Shown: piece by piece, positions 7,842 through 16,374 of the stretch
Layout of the letters: each line of letters begins with the position of its first letter
Numbering within the stretch: position 1 is the stretch's first letter
DNA from: Nostoc sp. HK-01
Lineage (GTDB): Bacteria; Cyanobacteriota; Cyanobacteriia; Cyanobacteriales; Nostocaceae
Direction of reading: 5' to 3'
Assembly: GCA_003990705.1 (NCBI GenBank)
Contig: AP018321.1
Span: 1 to 64,000 of the forward strand
DNA length: 64,000 nucleotides
Program-made: the position numbers and the translations under genes
Notes under the pieces: generated by a model
What the model was told of the DNA's origin: nothing
Seen by the model: only the letters and a program-made list of their open reading frames with translations
The model's database searches: none

Positions 7842-9356
7842 CTATTGCTGAAGCTTTCTAATCAATTCCAGGACTTTCTGGTATTGATCTGTATTTCCTT
7901 CTGCTTGAAAGAAGTTAGCGGCTTTTTGTAAATCTGCGATCGCCCCTTCCTTGTCTCCTGATTCATAACGGGCAACTCCCCGGTTGTTATAGGCATCAGC
8001 ATAGTTGGGATTAATCTTTATAGCTTGGTTGTAATCGGCAATCGCCCCTTGTTTATCTCCCAATGCAAAGCGGACAACTCCCTGACTGTAGTAGGCATTA
8101 GCGTAGTTGGGAATAATCTTGATAACTTGATTGTAATCAGCGATGGCCCCTTGCTTGTCTCCCAACTGAGCACGGGCAATTCCTCTGCTGTAATAGGCTG
8201 GGGCAAAGTTGGGATTGGTCTTAATGACTTGATTGTAATCAGCGATGGCCCCTTGCTTGTCTCCCAACCGAGCACGGGCAATTCCTCTGATGTAATAGGC
8301 TGGGGCAAAGTTGGGATTGGTCTTAATGACTTGATTGTAATAAGCTAGTGCTTGGTTGTTAGTGGCGTTAAAATCTCTAAACTCACTGCTAGTTACTGCT
8401 CGGTTGATGTAGGCATCAGCGTCGTTGATAATTTTGAGGGCTTGGGTGTAATCGGCTATTGCTCCTTGTTTATCTCCCAACTCACTGCGGGCAAATCCCC
8501 GGTTGATGTAGGCATTACCGTAGTTGGGGATAGTCTTAATGGCTTGGTTGAAATCAGCGATGGCCCCTTGCTTGTCTCCCAACTGAGCACGGACAATTCC
8601 TCTGTAGTAATAGGTATTGGTATCGTTGGGAATAATCTTAATGGCTTGGTTAAAATCGGCTAGTGCCCCTTGCTTGTCTCCCCACTGAGCGCGGGCCATT
8701 CCTCGGCCGATATAGGCTGGGGCGTAGTTGGGATTGATCTCAATGGCTCGGTTTAAGTCAGCTAGTGCCCCTTGTTTGTCTCCCTCATCAGCACGGAAAA
8801 CCCCTCGAATAGCGTAGGCAAAGGCATCGTTGGGATTGATCTTGATGGCTTGGTTGTAATAAACTATAGGATTAATCTCAAGAGCTAAGAAGTAATCTTC
8901 ATTTGCTCCTTTTTTGTCTCCCAACTCATAGCGAGGAAGTACACGGTTATAGTAGGCATCGGCATTTTTAGGATTAATCTTGATAGCTTCGGTGTAATCG
9001 GCTACTGCTCCTTGTTTGTCTCCCAACTTATAGCGGGCAATTCCTCGGCCGATATAGGCATCGGCATAGTTGGGATTAATCTTGATAGCTTCGGTGTAAT
9101 CGGCTACTGCTCCTTTAAAGTCTCCCTGCTCATACTTTTTCCCAGCTTGATTAAATAAGTTTTCCGCTTGCGGTGTTGTTGCAGTCGGGATATTGTCAGT
9201 GCTGCCCTGTGCTTGCATTACCCCAGTCCCATACACCATAACTGCTTTGACAAGTTTTGTTGCTTCTGTTGAGGAAAGTGCAACCGCAAACTGCTGTAGC
9301 ACAAGGGCAATCGCTACTCCTGTGATTACTGGTGCAAGTGCATAATCAAATTTCAT
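7842..9356 (-). CDS. Exported or membrane-anchored TPR repeat protein
   Basis: A 504-residue protein with an N-terminal hydrophobic segment (about residues 8-28, ITGVAIALVLQQFAVAL). Twelve tetratricopeptide repeats of about 34 residues follow, each with the pattern AYxxRGxAxxxLGDKQGAIADYxQAIKxxPN. Repeats 3 and 8 are irregular, with insertions that spoil the period. TPR arrays form a superhelix that binds partner proteins; the partner is unknown. The repeats are similar at DNA level, so length may vary by slippage. It stands alone, leftward, with an intergenic repeat upstream. Confidence 0.88.
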   Translation of the reverse strand: MKFDYALAPVITGVAIALVLQQFAVALSSTEATKLVKAVMVYGTGVMQAQGSTDNIPTATTPQAENLFNQAGKKYEQGDFKGAVADYTEAIKINPNYADAYIGRGIARYKLGDKQGAVADYTEAIKINPKNADAYYNRVLPRYELGDKKGANEDYFLALEINPIVYYNQAIKINPNDAFAYAIRGVFRADEGDKQGALADLNRAIEINPNYAPAYIGRGMARAQWGDKQGALADFNQAIKIIPNDTNTYYYRGIVRAQLGDKQGAIADFNQAIKTIPNYGNAYINRGFARSELGDKQGAIADYTQALKIINDADAYINRAVTSSEFRDFNATNNQALAYYNQVIKTNPNFAPAYYIRGIARARLGDKQGAIADYNQVIKTNPNFAPAYYSRGIARAQLGDKQGAIADYNQVIKIIPNYANAYYSQGVVRFALGDKQGAIADYNQAIKINPNYADAYNNRGVARYESGDKEGAIADLQKAANFFQAEGNTDQYQKVLELIRKLQQ

Positions 9357-9426
9357 AATTTAATTTTCAATACGCATTCTTTGACTTTACCGAAAAAAAT
9401 CGCTCTCCTACTATGCCGACCAATGC

Positions 9427-9556
9427 CGTTGCCGGGATTTTCTGTGGTGATAATTTTGGGACTGATTTTATCACAACATAGCTGTGAAACTCTTACAGTA
9501 ACGTTGTTTTCTGCATATAGATAGCCGCACTTGGTTTGACCTGTCCCGGTACGGGA
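9427..9556. repeat. Intergenic repeat, copy 3 of 3 (rearranged)
   Basis: The order differs from copies 1 and 2. A GCCGGGATT half-palindrome and the TGTGGTGATAATTTTGGG tail come first, then the CATAGCTGTGAAACTCTTACAG and ATAGCCGCACTTGGTTTGA parts, then a TCCCGGTACGGGA palindrome at 9544-9556. This looks like one unit of a formerly tandem array. Confidence 0.65.
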
Positions 9557-9584
9557 TTGGATGTCTGTTTCTTGACAAAAAGCC

Positions 9585-11792
9585 TTATTCCTCGGTTGAC
9601 AACCTTAAATATGAAACTTCATGCCATTCGCTGGTAGAACCAGCTTTACCTTCGCGCTCCGGCCAGTAAACCAAAACTTGACTCCCATCGGCTGATATTT
9701 CTTTGATAGTTCCATTCCACCCATATTTCTTTTCATAGGGGTCACTTGCAGATACGCAATCGTTTACTTTAAACAGACAATCAGTAAATGCGTAGTCTGT
9801 TTGTTTTTTTTGTTCATTACACGCGCTTGGTTCTAAGCAGTCAACAAGCTTTGAAGACACCCTCTCCCCCTGTTCGGAATAAAAGTTGTTGACTATCTCT
9901 GTAACTCTTGCTGTATCTAAGCTTTGATTGTTCAACACCTGTTTACTAACTTCAGGCTGTTGACTATTGTTAACTAATTGTTGACTATTTTGTTGACTAT
10001 TCAAAATAGCTGTATTTACAAGGCTTTCAGAAGAATAGTCAACTATGTTTACTGTATCTGTAGGAGAGGGGGAGTCCCCAGAATGAAAAGACTTTTGTTG
10101 ACTCTTAGGAAGAGAGTATAAATTAACACGTTTATCTTGAGAGGATGGCAGACAATGAATTAACCCCCTGTTGGCCATTCGATTTAACTCCGTGTAGATG
10201 CCTTTGTTACCAGATTCATTAAGCAAATCTAAAATTTGGCGACCTGATAATCCTTCACCTTCAGAGTTGCTTTTGAGTATGTTGAGAATTCGCTCCCGCA
10301 CAGTTAGCTGTTCTTTATCTTCGCCAAGCCCCAATTTTTCCCAAGAGTTATTTTCTGGATTGAACTCGATAGTTAAAATTTGTCCTTCGGTGTCACGGGG
10401 GAAGATTGACAGTACACGTTTGGGGTCTTTGGGGTCGATAATTAGTTTCTTCTTATTGTTGGGGTCGGGTTTGGGTATGTGGTCTAACTGCCAAACTCCC
10501 CAAACTGCACCAGCAATTGCAGTGCTACCTCTAAGTTTATGCACACCCATTGCTTCCCTATCCTTGTTGCAATGATGGATGAGTATGCCACTTGCACCGT
10601 ATTTATTAAAAAGCTCTTTCAGAGTGTAGATATTGTCGGCAAACTCGGCACTGTTTTCAGAAATATTTGACCTGTGTGTGATTCTCTTAAGCGAATCAAC
10701 AATTACGATATCAGGTCTAAAATTTTCTAGTTTTCGCTCTAGAATTTCAAGATCGTCAATTGTCCATTTTGGCAGGACTTCAACAAAATCTGCATCGCTA
10801 CTGCGAAAACCACGCTTTAAAAGCTTACGCTTTGTTGACTGCAATGACTCGTCACAACTGATAAGTAGCACTTTACTCTGTGATACATTCTCACCTAAAA
10901 ATGAGCTTTCACCCGTAGCTAATGCAAAGGCGGCATCAATAGCTAAAAGTGTTTTACCAGTTTTTGGGGCGGCTCCTAAGATAATTGTTTCGCCTTTGGG
11001 CAGCATCTCAGGAATCAGCCATTCCAATTCCTCAGCCTCCAGAGTAAATAATTCATCGAGCCTGTAGCATTTAACTTCTTGGTGCTGGGTGCGTTTGTTA
11101 ATTACTTTGAGCAAATCCTCAACCTCAGATTTGCTCAGTCTAAAGAAACTACAAATTTCTGCTCTTTTACGAACTCGCTTGATAGGGTCTAATTCTTGAA
11201 GTAGTCCCAGCAGTTCAAGCTTTAGTTTTTCATCAAGATCGTTATTTACTGGATCAACTGCAATTCCTCTGCGTTGTAATTCCTCCTGAAATTGTTTTTC
11301 TAACTTGTCCATAAGTTTGTTCCAGTCGTAGGAGTTTTGGTCACACCGCATTCTAAGCGTACCAAGCTCCACTGACCTTTGTGGTTCTTGCTCATGAACC
11401 ATTACTACTTTCGCTATCTCAACCGCATCTTTGAGAGATAGTTTCCTTTGTGATATTCGGTGTAACCATTGCTGGTAGCTCTGAGAAAACTCTACAATCT
11501 GCCCAAATAATTCAGCCTCTGATGAATATTTGTCTGCCGTCCAGATTCCTAAAGGCTGTTGTGCCTCATAAATTTCTGGGGTGTTACCAGATAAAAGTAT
11601 TTGATAAATTCCTTTCCTGACTGATGCTTCTGGCGTTTGGTTATCTACCAAAATGATGTGCATCCCTTGCTCTAGAGATTGGGGAATATTGAGTAAATCA
11701 CCAGTGGCAAAGCGACTAGCAAGAGATACTACTGTGTCTAATTCAGCAACCCACAGATGCGGCTTTGATGCAATTGTTGGAGATGCAATCAT
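9585..11792 (-). CDS. RepA-like AAA/RecA-fold replicative helicase, plasmid type
   Basis: A 735-residue protein whose centre (about 270-500) is a hexameric RepA-type RecA fold. Walker A is GAAPKTGKTLLAIDAAFALA and Walker B is DIVIVDSLKRITH; GILIHHCNKD and KLRGSTAIAGAVWGVWQLDH complete the AAA_25 pattern. The N-terminus (1-200) is helical and unassigned. A winged-helix-like part follows the motor (VRERILNILKSNSEGEGLSG). Next come a Q/N/S-rich linker at about 560-665 and a C-terminal KOW/SH3-like domain (VNDCVSASDPYEKKYGWNGT). Cyanobacterial plasmids use such proteins as replication initiator or helicase. The DNA under the linker holds iteron-like repeats. Confidence 0.8.
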   Translation of the reverse strand: MIASPTIASKPHLWVAELDTVVSLASRFATGDLLNIPQSLEQGMHIILVDNQTPEASVRKGIYQILLSGNTPEIYEAQQPLGIWTADKYSSEAELFGQIVEFSQSYQQWLHRISQRKLSLKDAVEIAKVVMVHEQEPQRSVELGTLRMRCDQNSYDWNKLMDKLEKQFQEELQRRGIAVDPVNNDLDEKLKLELLGLLQELDPIKRVRKRAEICSFFRLSKSEVEDLLKVINKRTQHQEVKCYRLDELFTLEAEELEWLIPEMLPKGETIILGAAPKTGKTLLAIDAAFALATGESSFLGENVSQSKVLLISCDESLQSTKRKLLKRGFRSSDADFVEVLPKWTIDDLEILERKLENFRPDIVIVDSLKRITHRSNISENSAEFADNIYTLKELFNKYGASGILIHHCNKDREAMGVHKLRGSTAIAGAVWGVWQLDHIPKPDPNNKKKLIIDPKDPKRVLSIFPRDTEGQILTIEFNPENNSWEKLGLGEDKEQLTVRERILNILKSNSEGEGLSGRQILDLLNESGNKGIYTELNRMANRGLIHCLPSSQDKRVNLYSLPKSQQKSFHSGDSPSPTDTVNIVDYSSESLVNTAILNSQQNSQQLVNNSQQPEVSKQVLNNQSLDTARVTEIVNNFYSEQGERVSSKLVDCLEPSACNEQKKQTDYAFTDCLFKVNDCVSASDPYEKKYGWNGTIKEISADGSQVLVYWPEREGKAGSTSEWHEVSYLRLSTEE
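9888..10107. repeat. Iteron-like GTTGACTATT repeats inside the repA-like gene
   Basis: GTTGACTATT or close variants occur at 9888 (TATC), 9959, 9980, 9992, inverted at 10034-10043, and at 10098 (CTCT). They underlie the NSQQ-rich linker of the protein, so protein low complexity alone could explain them. They could also be binding sites for the initiator. Confidence 0.4.
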
Positions 11793-12226
11793 ACAGCACC
11801 TCCTAAAGTCAATCTCAGGTTTTTTGTGGACAGGGGATGACGTGACGAATAAGTATCAAAGGCTAATCGGAGTGCGCTCATAGTGGCGGCACTAAAAGAT
11901 ATAGGCATAATATCCCCTCCTTGGGGAGTAATTTTGACCAAGGAGGAAGAGCCTTAGCTATCAAGGCTTTGCAGTTGTAAACCCCAATCCCCTGAGAAAG
12001 AGGCCTTTGAGAAAGAGTCCTTAGAATGTTAGCTAGACATCAACTTTTAAAGCGCAGAGGGGGACGGTCTGCTATAGTTGAGGGAGAGTTTTTTAAATAA
12101 AACAGTTAATGTTTTATTTTTATTGGTTGGGATTTCGTTCGCTACAAGCAGGTTACTGCAAGTTATTTAGCTCTGCAAAGCCTCTTGTGTTGATAGCTAC
12201 GGAGTCCTCCTTTTTTTTGTAAAAAA
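11793..12226. other. Leader region upstream of the RepA-like gene
   Basis: No gene is seen. The region holds a perfect 9-bp stem, CCTCCTTGG / CCAAGGAGG, at 11916-11946, about 125 bases upstream of the start codon, and an AT-rich patch (TTTTTTAAATAAAACAG near 12090). It could carry the promoter, a regulatory hairpin or part of an origin. Confidence 0.45.
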
Positions 12227-12388
12227 TTAAGCAGATTGGTCAAGGTATAACCGTACTGCCTCGCGGATTATTACACTCTGTTTCTTGCCACTCATGGCAG
12301 CGATGTTGGCAATTTGTGCCTTTTCATCTGCGGACAGCCGGGTGCTGGCGTAGCTTTTTAAAACGGTAGCTTCTATCTGTTTAGGCAT
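12227..12388 (-). CDS. Ribbon-helix-helix regulator (53 aa)
   Basis: A small CopG/MetJ-type ribbon-helix-helix protein. MPKQIEATVLKSYASTRLSA forms the beta strand, followed by helices DEKAQIANIAAMSG and KQSVIIREAVRLYLDQ. The chosen start at 12388 gives the compact domain; the frame is open to 12469 but the extra residues look non-coding. Such dimers bind operators, often as plasmid copy-number or antitoxin repressors. It lies upstream of, and on the same strand as, the RepA-like gene, so repA control is a reasonable inference. No toxin gene adjoins it. Confidence 0.7.
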   Translation of the reverse strand: MPKQIEATVLKSYASTRLSADEKAQIANIAAMSGKKQSVIIREAVRLYLDQSA

Positions 12389-12621
12389 ATTCACCGAATA
12401 ATGGCTTAACTTCACTGTAATTACTAGGCGTGTACTATGCAAGCTTGAAAAGCTTAGAAGAGAAGGCATTTAGAATCTAAACTGGCTTTCTTAGTCTCCA
12501 CGATGGAGTTTTAAGAATTGTTACAGATGCAAAAACTGCTACCTTTTTCATTCCCGTTGACGGGAATTTTGGTGCAAGAAAAAATCTTCACCGTTAGACG
12601 ACCTAATACAGCGTCACAGAG

Positions 12622-12795
12622 TCATTCTTCATCACTTTTCTTCCTGGTTTTGTTTTTACGTTTAGCGATCGCATCCATAACAATGCGTTCAATCAAATTG
12701 CTTATGGATCTGCCTTCATCCTCAGCCCAAGATTCTAAATCCTCCTTTGTATCTTCAGAACAGGAAAACATAATACGTGGTTTTCTTGCAACCAT
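12622..12795 (-). CDS. Ribbon-helix-helix protein with basic tail
   Basis: MVARKPRIMFSCSEDTKEDL, then ESWAEDEGRSISNLIERIVMDAI, gives the strand-helix-helix pattern of CopG-like DNA-binding proteins, followed by a KRKNKTRKKSDEE tail. The frame is open to an ATG at 12906, but residues before MVARKP do not fit the family, so the shorter start is preferred. The 52-residue protein at 51211-51369 in module B is a close relative (KPRVMVYLDPDKHEFLKEWA). Both modules place it just beside the divergent operon of small genes, hinting that it controls that intergenic region. Confidence 0.65.
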   Translation of the reverse strand: MVARKPRIMFSCSEDTKEDLESWAEDEGRSISNLIERIVMDAIAKRKNKTRKKSDEE

Positions 12796-13062
12796 TTTCA
12801 ACACTTGTCTACATAACGCCTTCAGCATACTTGTTCCCATGAAATATTCGGCATTTTCAGCATAGTGTTGACAAATGCTGCATCTGTCATCTAGGATAAC
12901 AGGCATAAGACAGAACTGCCAAGAGATGACAAATAGCGTATTAACTGGATGAAAATCCAGGTATTTTAAATTAGCTACAAAGTTAATGCAGAGACGGTTA
13001 AAACCAAGGCAATAAGCCTGTTTCAGAACCTTATCAATTAAATATTTTGAGGGTTAAATCTT

Positions 13063-14115
13063 ATGACAGATTTGGTAGTCATGCCCGAAAATGCCAAAAC
13101 TGAGCATCCTGGTACACTCACGCTCATTGCAGGCTACGACCTCGGTAATTCTGGCGTGAAGTTTGTATCGTCAGACCGAAAAATCAAGTTTCCAAGTTAT
13201 TTAGAAAATTGCTACTACCGTCCAACCGAGCCACCCAGTGAGGGTTATGTAGAGTACCTAGACGGAGAGGCTATCACCAAACTGGACTATAAGCAGTGGT
13301 TGTCAGGTTTTGCAGCTTACGACGCTAACCCGAAAAACCACTTGCGAGTGACCGATGATGCTACGGCTAAAGTCACTCAATCGCTCAAACACCTGTTGGC
13401 AACGCTTTCTTACTATCCCTATCAGTCAGTAATTGACTTGATTATCTGTGTTTCTTTGCATGAGCGAGGAGATTTAGAAGAACAGTTGATTGATGCCATC
13501 GCGGGTAGGCATATCGTCAAGTTTGGCGGTAAGCCAAGACCAACAATGGTCAACATCAACGTTTTGAAGGTTTACGACGAGGGACACGCCGCCATTGCTG
13601 CCAATGCCCATACACTGGACACCAGCAAACAAAACGTGATTGTAGATATTGGCAATCGCACAGTCATAGCCACCTTGATTGGACAGAAAGGACATTTAGC
13701 CAATCGCAAAACCTTTGATAACGGGGTTGAGGAATTAATCAGAATGATTTCGGGCAACCCAACATTTAAGAATCGACTACTAGGTGAAATTGCAATACCG
13801 CACTTGATTCGTCAAGGTTTAGAGAGTACAGAAAAATCATTTTGGTACGGCAAACAGTTCAGTTTTGAAGATGTTTATCGTACTGAATTAATGCCTTGGG
13901 TGCAGAAGTCACTCGCACCAGTTTTTAAATTCATACACCCTTGGAAGATAAACGCTGATACCTGTCTAATTATCGGTGGAGGTTCACAACTAATAGGTGT
14001 AGACGAAGCATTAAAAACTAAAGGTTTTGTAATAGCAGAAAATCCGGTGTGGGCAAACGCGCAAGGCTTATATCAATTAGCCACTTTGATGTATTCAAGG
14101 GGAATTAATGAGTAA
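13063..14115 (+). CDS. parM: ParM/StbA-type actin-like plasmid segregation ATPase
   Basis: A 350-residue actin-fold protein. Phosphate-1 motif is AGYDLGNSGVKFVSS, phosphate-2 is VIVDIGNRTVIATLIG and the adenosine motif is CLIIGGGSQLIGVDEAL. ParM-type proteins polymerise into filaments that push plasmid copies apart, working with a DNA-binding adaptor and a centromere. The next gene overlaps it by 8 bases and is the likely adaptor. The centromere would be expected in 12910-13062, but I see no clear iterons there. First gene of a seven-gene rightward operon. Confidence 0.82.
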   Translation: MTDLVVMPENAKTEHPGTLTLIAGYDLGNSGVKFVSSDRKIKFPSYLENCYYRPTEPPSEGYVEYLDGEAITKLDYKQWLSGFAAYDANPKNHLRVTDDATAKVTQSLKHLLATLSYYPYQSVIDLIICVSLHERGDLEEQLIDAIAGRHIVKFGGKPRPTMVNINVLKVYDEGHAAIAANAHTLDTSKQNVIVDIGNRTVIATLIGQKGHLANRKTFDNGVEELIRMISGNPTFKNRLLGEIAIPHLIRQGLESTEKSFWYGKQFSFEDVYRTELMPWVQKSLAPVFKFIHPWKINADTCLIIGGGSQLIGVDEALKTKGFVIAENPVWANAQGLYQLATLMYSRGINE

Positions 14116-14323
14116 CGAGAGTATCAGAGTAGTAATTCGCAAACCCTATCATCCACTACTCAAAAAACTAGCCAAGCAAATGAATGTTGATGATTACGGT
14201 GAAGTAATTAACTTCTTGCTTTTGGAGTTTCAAAGACAGGATTACAACTTTACTCAGTCATCTCAACCCCAATCACAGAAACAAGAAACAGATTTGGCAA
14301 GTAATTTAGCTGCAATGTTCTAA
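14108..14323 (+). CDS. Small basic protein, probable ParR-like adaptor
   Basis: 71 residues: MSNESIRVVIRKPYHPLLKK, then LAKQMNVDDYGEVINFLLLE, then a polar Q/S tail ending in ASNLAAMF. A short strand followed by two helices is compatible with a ribbon-helix-helix fold, and ParR proteins sit exactly here, just after parM and overlapping it. The C-terminal tail would be the filament-binding part. The assignment rests on position and size more than on sequence. Confidence 0.6.
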   Translation: MSNESIRVVIRKPYHPLLKKLAKQMNVDDYGEVINFLLLEFQRQDYNFTQSSQPQSQKQETDLASNLAAMF

Positions 14324-14328
14324 CAATT

Positions 14329-14595
14329 ATGAATAACCTAAGCAGAGTCTATGATTCAACCCTACTAAGCAATTCCAAAGTCTATCAAATAGATAGAATC
14401 TTATATCAATACCTGCATAAAACAGGGACAATCCAGCATCCAAAGTATCACTTTCGCCCTCTGGCTGGACAGCGAAAGAAGGCTGATTTATTGCTCAATC
14501 ACAAGGCTTTAAATACTCGCTGTTATAAGGTTTTAGGGATGTTAACTAGTGCAAGTGTCATCAGCCAGGAATCACTGCAATTATCAATTTTTTGA
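14329..14595 (+). CDS. Small protein with C-terminal sliding-clamp motif QLSIF (module A copy)
   Basis: An 88-residue protein paralogous to 52190-52459. Shared blocks are the YQIDRILYQYL / YWIDGTLYRYL start, IQHPKYHFRPL / IQHTQYYFRPL, a K-rich segment with LNHKALNTRCYKV / LNRDKVLRRCYEI, and the extreme C-terminus LQLSIF / IQLSLF. QL(S/D)LF is the known bacterial beta-clamp-binding pentapeptide, so an interaction with DnaN is inferred. No other domain is recognised. It lies 5 bases after the ParR-like gene in the parM operon. Confidence 0.75.
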   Translation: MNNLSRVYDSTLLSNSKVYQIDRILYQYLHKTGTIQHPKYHFRPLAGQRKKADLLLNHKALNTRCYKVLGMLTSASVISQESLQLSIF

Positions 14596-14603
14596 GGTGA
14601 ATT

Positions 14604-14801
14604 ATGAACACTCAACCGCTACCAGAATTGATTGCCCAAGCCCAACAATTAGTAACCCAAATTCGGCAGAATCCACAATATCAAGGCTTACGTTTTGATT
14701 GCGATGTAACCCTTGGGGATGTCACCCAATTTTTCAACACTCTGCAATGGTCAGCCGCAGATTCAACTGTGGATGTTTCGAGAGAAGGATTTTTTCAGTG
14801 A
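14604..14801 (+). CDS. Small DVTLGD-family protein (module A copy)
   Basis: A 65-residue protein with the segment FDCDVTLGDVTQFFNTLQW. The module B protein at 51930-52193 has YYPDVTLGDAIQAVGELLDE in the same place. Both have an amphipathic helical first half (PELIAQAQQLVTQIRQNP here). Each gene is adjacent to a clamp-motif gene, in swapped order. The function is unknown; a conserved pair of tiny proteins in two plasmid modules suggests a joint role in plasmid replication or maintenance. Confidence 0.6.
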   Translation: MNTQPLPELIAQAQQLVTQIRQNPQYQGLRFDCDVTLGDVTQFFNTLQWSAADSTVDVSREGFFQ

Positions 14802-14900
14802 TGGGGAGAGCGATTGCACCGCCGACCAAAGCAAGCAATCGCACCCACCGATGAATGTATCTCCGCCGATGAAGAATACACTACACAAGGATTGTAAATC

Positions 14901-15203
14901 ATGACGAAACCGCTTGGCTATTACTGCGCTCTCACGCCTGGAGATGGAACCTATCTAGACTGGTTGCAAGATACTTATGGTTCTTGCCTTGAAGGTATTA
15001 ATCGCATTGAAAAACTGCATTTTTTGAAAGCGATAACTGACAACTTAATAGCTGCTGAAATCGCTACACAGGGACAATATTTACTGTCAGAATCGGCTAA
15101 TACTATCCAAAAACTTCAAGAGGATTTGTATCGGTACACTCCAATAGGCGACCACTTGGGACTAGCAGAAGCAATCATCAATCAACTTAAAACTCAACAA
15201 TGA
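14901..15203 (+). CDS. Hypothetical protein of the GYY-x-LDWL type
   Basis: A 100-residue, mainly helical protein beginning MTKPLGYYCALTPGDGTYLD, then WLQDTYGSCLEGINRIEKLHFL. A decayed relative is visible at 29941-30024 (MSKPIGYFINT, then GGHLDWL before a stop), so this is a family carried by this class of replicon. No catalytic motif is seen. It is in the middle of the parM operon and overlaps the next gene by 4 bases (ATGA), indicating translational coupling. Confidence 0.65.
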   Translation: MTKPLGYYCALTPGDGTYLDWLQDTYGSCLEGINRIEKLHFLKAITDNLIAAEIATQGQYLLSESANTIQKLQEDLYRYTPIGDHLGLAEAIINQLKTQQ

Positions 15204-15610
15204 AGTACCAAAAACAAGCCATGCTGGGGCTATTGGGTTTGGGTTTGATAGCTTCTCCCCTTTTGATTAAATTGCCGCAGCAGTTCTACACTTTTTCTGC
15301 TGTGTCGGACTTAGAAGCAAGAGAATCTGTTGAACGTTCACGCATAGAACAACGCAAACTGACCAGCGACAAATTGAATGAAACAGGCATATTACCCACC
15401 AGTTTAAAACTCAGAATCAGAGGCTATTTAGACAATCCAAAACGCAACCCTCTCCCGGATACCAGCTATTACCAACAAGACGAGCAAGTTTATGTTTATG
15501 ACTCAGGAGGTCGTTGCATAGGGCAGATAGCAGAACGGCGTTGGCTTTGGAAGTATCACTACAAAAATGTCTGCAATTTATCCCCACAAATGGAGCAGAG
15601 TAAATCATGA
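15200..15610 (+). CDS. Membrane-anchored hypothetical protein
   Basis: 136 residues with one N-terminal transmembrane segment (about 8-24, MLGLLGLGLIASPLLIK). A charged helical stretch and an extra-membrane domain containing YVYDSGGRCIGQIAERRWLW follow. It starts by ATGA overlap with the preceding gene and overlaps the next start by 4 bases. No family recognised. Location next to a polytopic membrane protein and a P-loop ATPase suggests a shared envelope-associated assembly, which is inference. Confidence 0.6.
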   Translation: MKYQKQAMLGLLGLGLIASPLLIKLPQQFYTFSAVSDLEARESVERSRIEQRKLTSDKLNETGILPTSLKLRIRGYLDNPKRNPLPDTSYYQQDEQVYVYDSGGRCIGQIAERRWLWKYHYKNVCNLSPQMEQSKS

Positions 15611-16323
15611 AAAGTGCAGAGTATAAGCCCCCAAATGATTCAAACTCGACATCTGTAACTTCTCCAAAAACTAACAACAAAGGAGTCAATAATTACGTTG
15701 AAATCCTAGCCGGGTGGATTGTTGATATCATTGCTCTGCCCGTAACCTTCATTACCCACATCGTCGCCCAGTTCGTTACGCCAGGGTCATCAGGCACAAA
15801 AATACTCGGTGCAATGGGTTTCTTTCTTGGCACACTCCTTAGTTCTGATGGAATCTGGCAGACCTTGTTTCAAGGCGTTCCGATGTTCGTCTGGTTTGAA
15901 AAAACATGGATTGGCTGGTTTGGGTGGATAACGCTCCCGTTTAATCTATTCTTCTGGCTATCACTTGCTATATCTGCTTTAGTCCAGGTGATGGAGGCTC
16001 GAAGCTTACGAGGTAAACGACCAGACCAAGCTCGAAGCGAGTTTGAGCAATCCAAACAGTACACCCTTGGCAGCAAGCCGACTGCAAACATCGACCTGAC
16101 TACCGCATTGTGGCGTGACTACAAAGTAGCAGGGATGAAAGAACGTCATGCCGGAGGCGCAATTGCACTGTTTTTCTGGCTATTCGACTTAACCACAACG
16201 TTTGTAGGTCGCAATCCCTTCGCTTACACCGACCCTGGCCAAATTTTGGGATGTTTGGTTTACAACTTCACCACGATGATGGCAGGCGAAATCGGTTACA
16301 CAATCTGGCGGCTAAGTAAGTAA
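15607..16323 (+). CDS. Polytopic membrane protein of the parM operon
   Basis: 238 residues with about four to five hydrophobic segments: WIVDIIALPVTFITHIVAQF, ILGAMGFFLGTLL, ITLPFNLFFWLSLAISALV, GAIALFFWLFDLTTTFV and ILGCLVYNFTTMMAGEIGYT. A soluble charged loop holds RSLRGKRPDQARSEFEQSKQ. No known family. It overlaps the upstream gene (ATGA) and is followed by a hairpin and then the ATPase gene, so the set 15200-18324 may build a membrane complex, possibly for DNA transfer or attachment. Confidence 0.7.
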   Translation: MKSAEYKPPNDSNSTSVTSPKTNNKGVNNYVEILAGWIVDIIALPVTFITHIVAQFVTPGSSGTKILGAMGFFLGTLLSSDGIWQTLFQGVPMFVWFEKTWIGWFGWITLPFNLFFWLSLAISALVQVMEARSLRGKRPDQARSEFEQSKQYTLGSKPTANIDLTTALWRDYKVAGMKERHAGGAIALFFWLFDLTTTFVGRNPFAYTDPGQILGCLVYNFTTMMAGEIGYTIWRLSK

Positions 16324-16326
16324 TTT

Positions 16327-16362
16327 AAAGCCCTCTGCTTGCAAGGGTGGAGGGCTTTTAGT
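16327..16362 (+). terminator. Intra-operon hairpin
   Basis: AAAGCCCTC and GAGGGCTTT flank a short loop, followed by TTAGTT. It sits between the membrane protein gene and the ATPase gene, so it is likely a partial terminator or a processing site. Confidence 0.6.
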
Positions 16363-16374
16363 TGGAGAAAAACT

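Noticed and set aside
8018-8663. Open frames antisense and out of frame within the TPR gene
   Set aside because: They mirror the 102-base TPR periodicity of the real leftward gene and have repetitive, non-family sequence.
7842-9356. Periodic DNA repeats suggesting a CRISPR array
   Set aside because: The period is that of TPR codons, there are no constant repeats with unique spacers, and the frame codes a normal TPR protein. No CRISPR array was seen anywhere in the window.
10633-11067. 144-codon frame opposite the RepA-like gene
   Set aside because: Serine-rich shadow of the AAA domain on the other strand.
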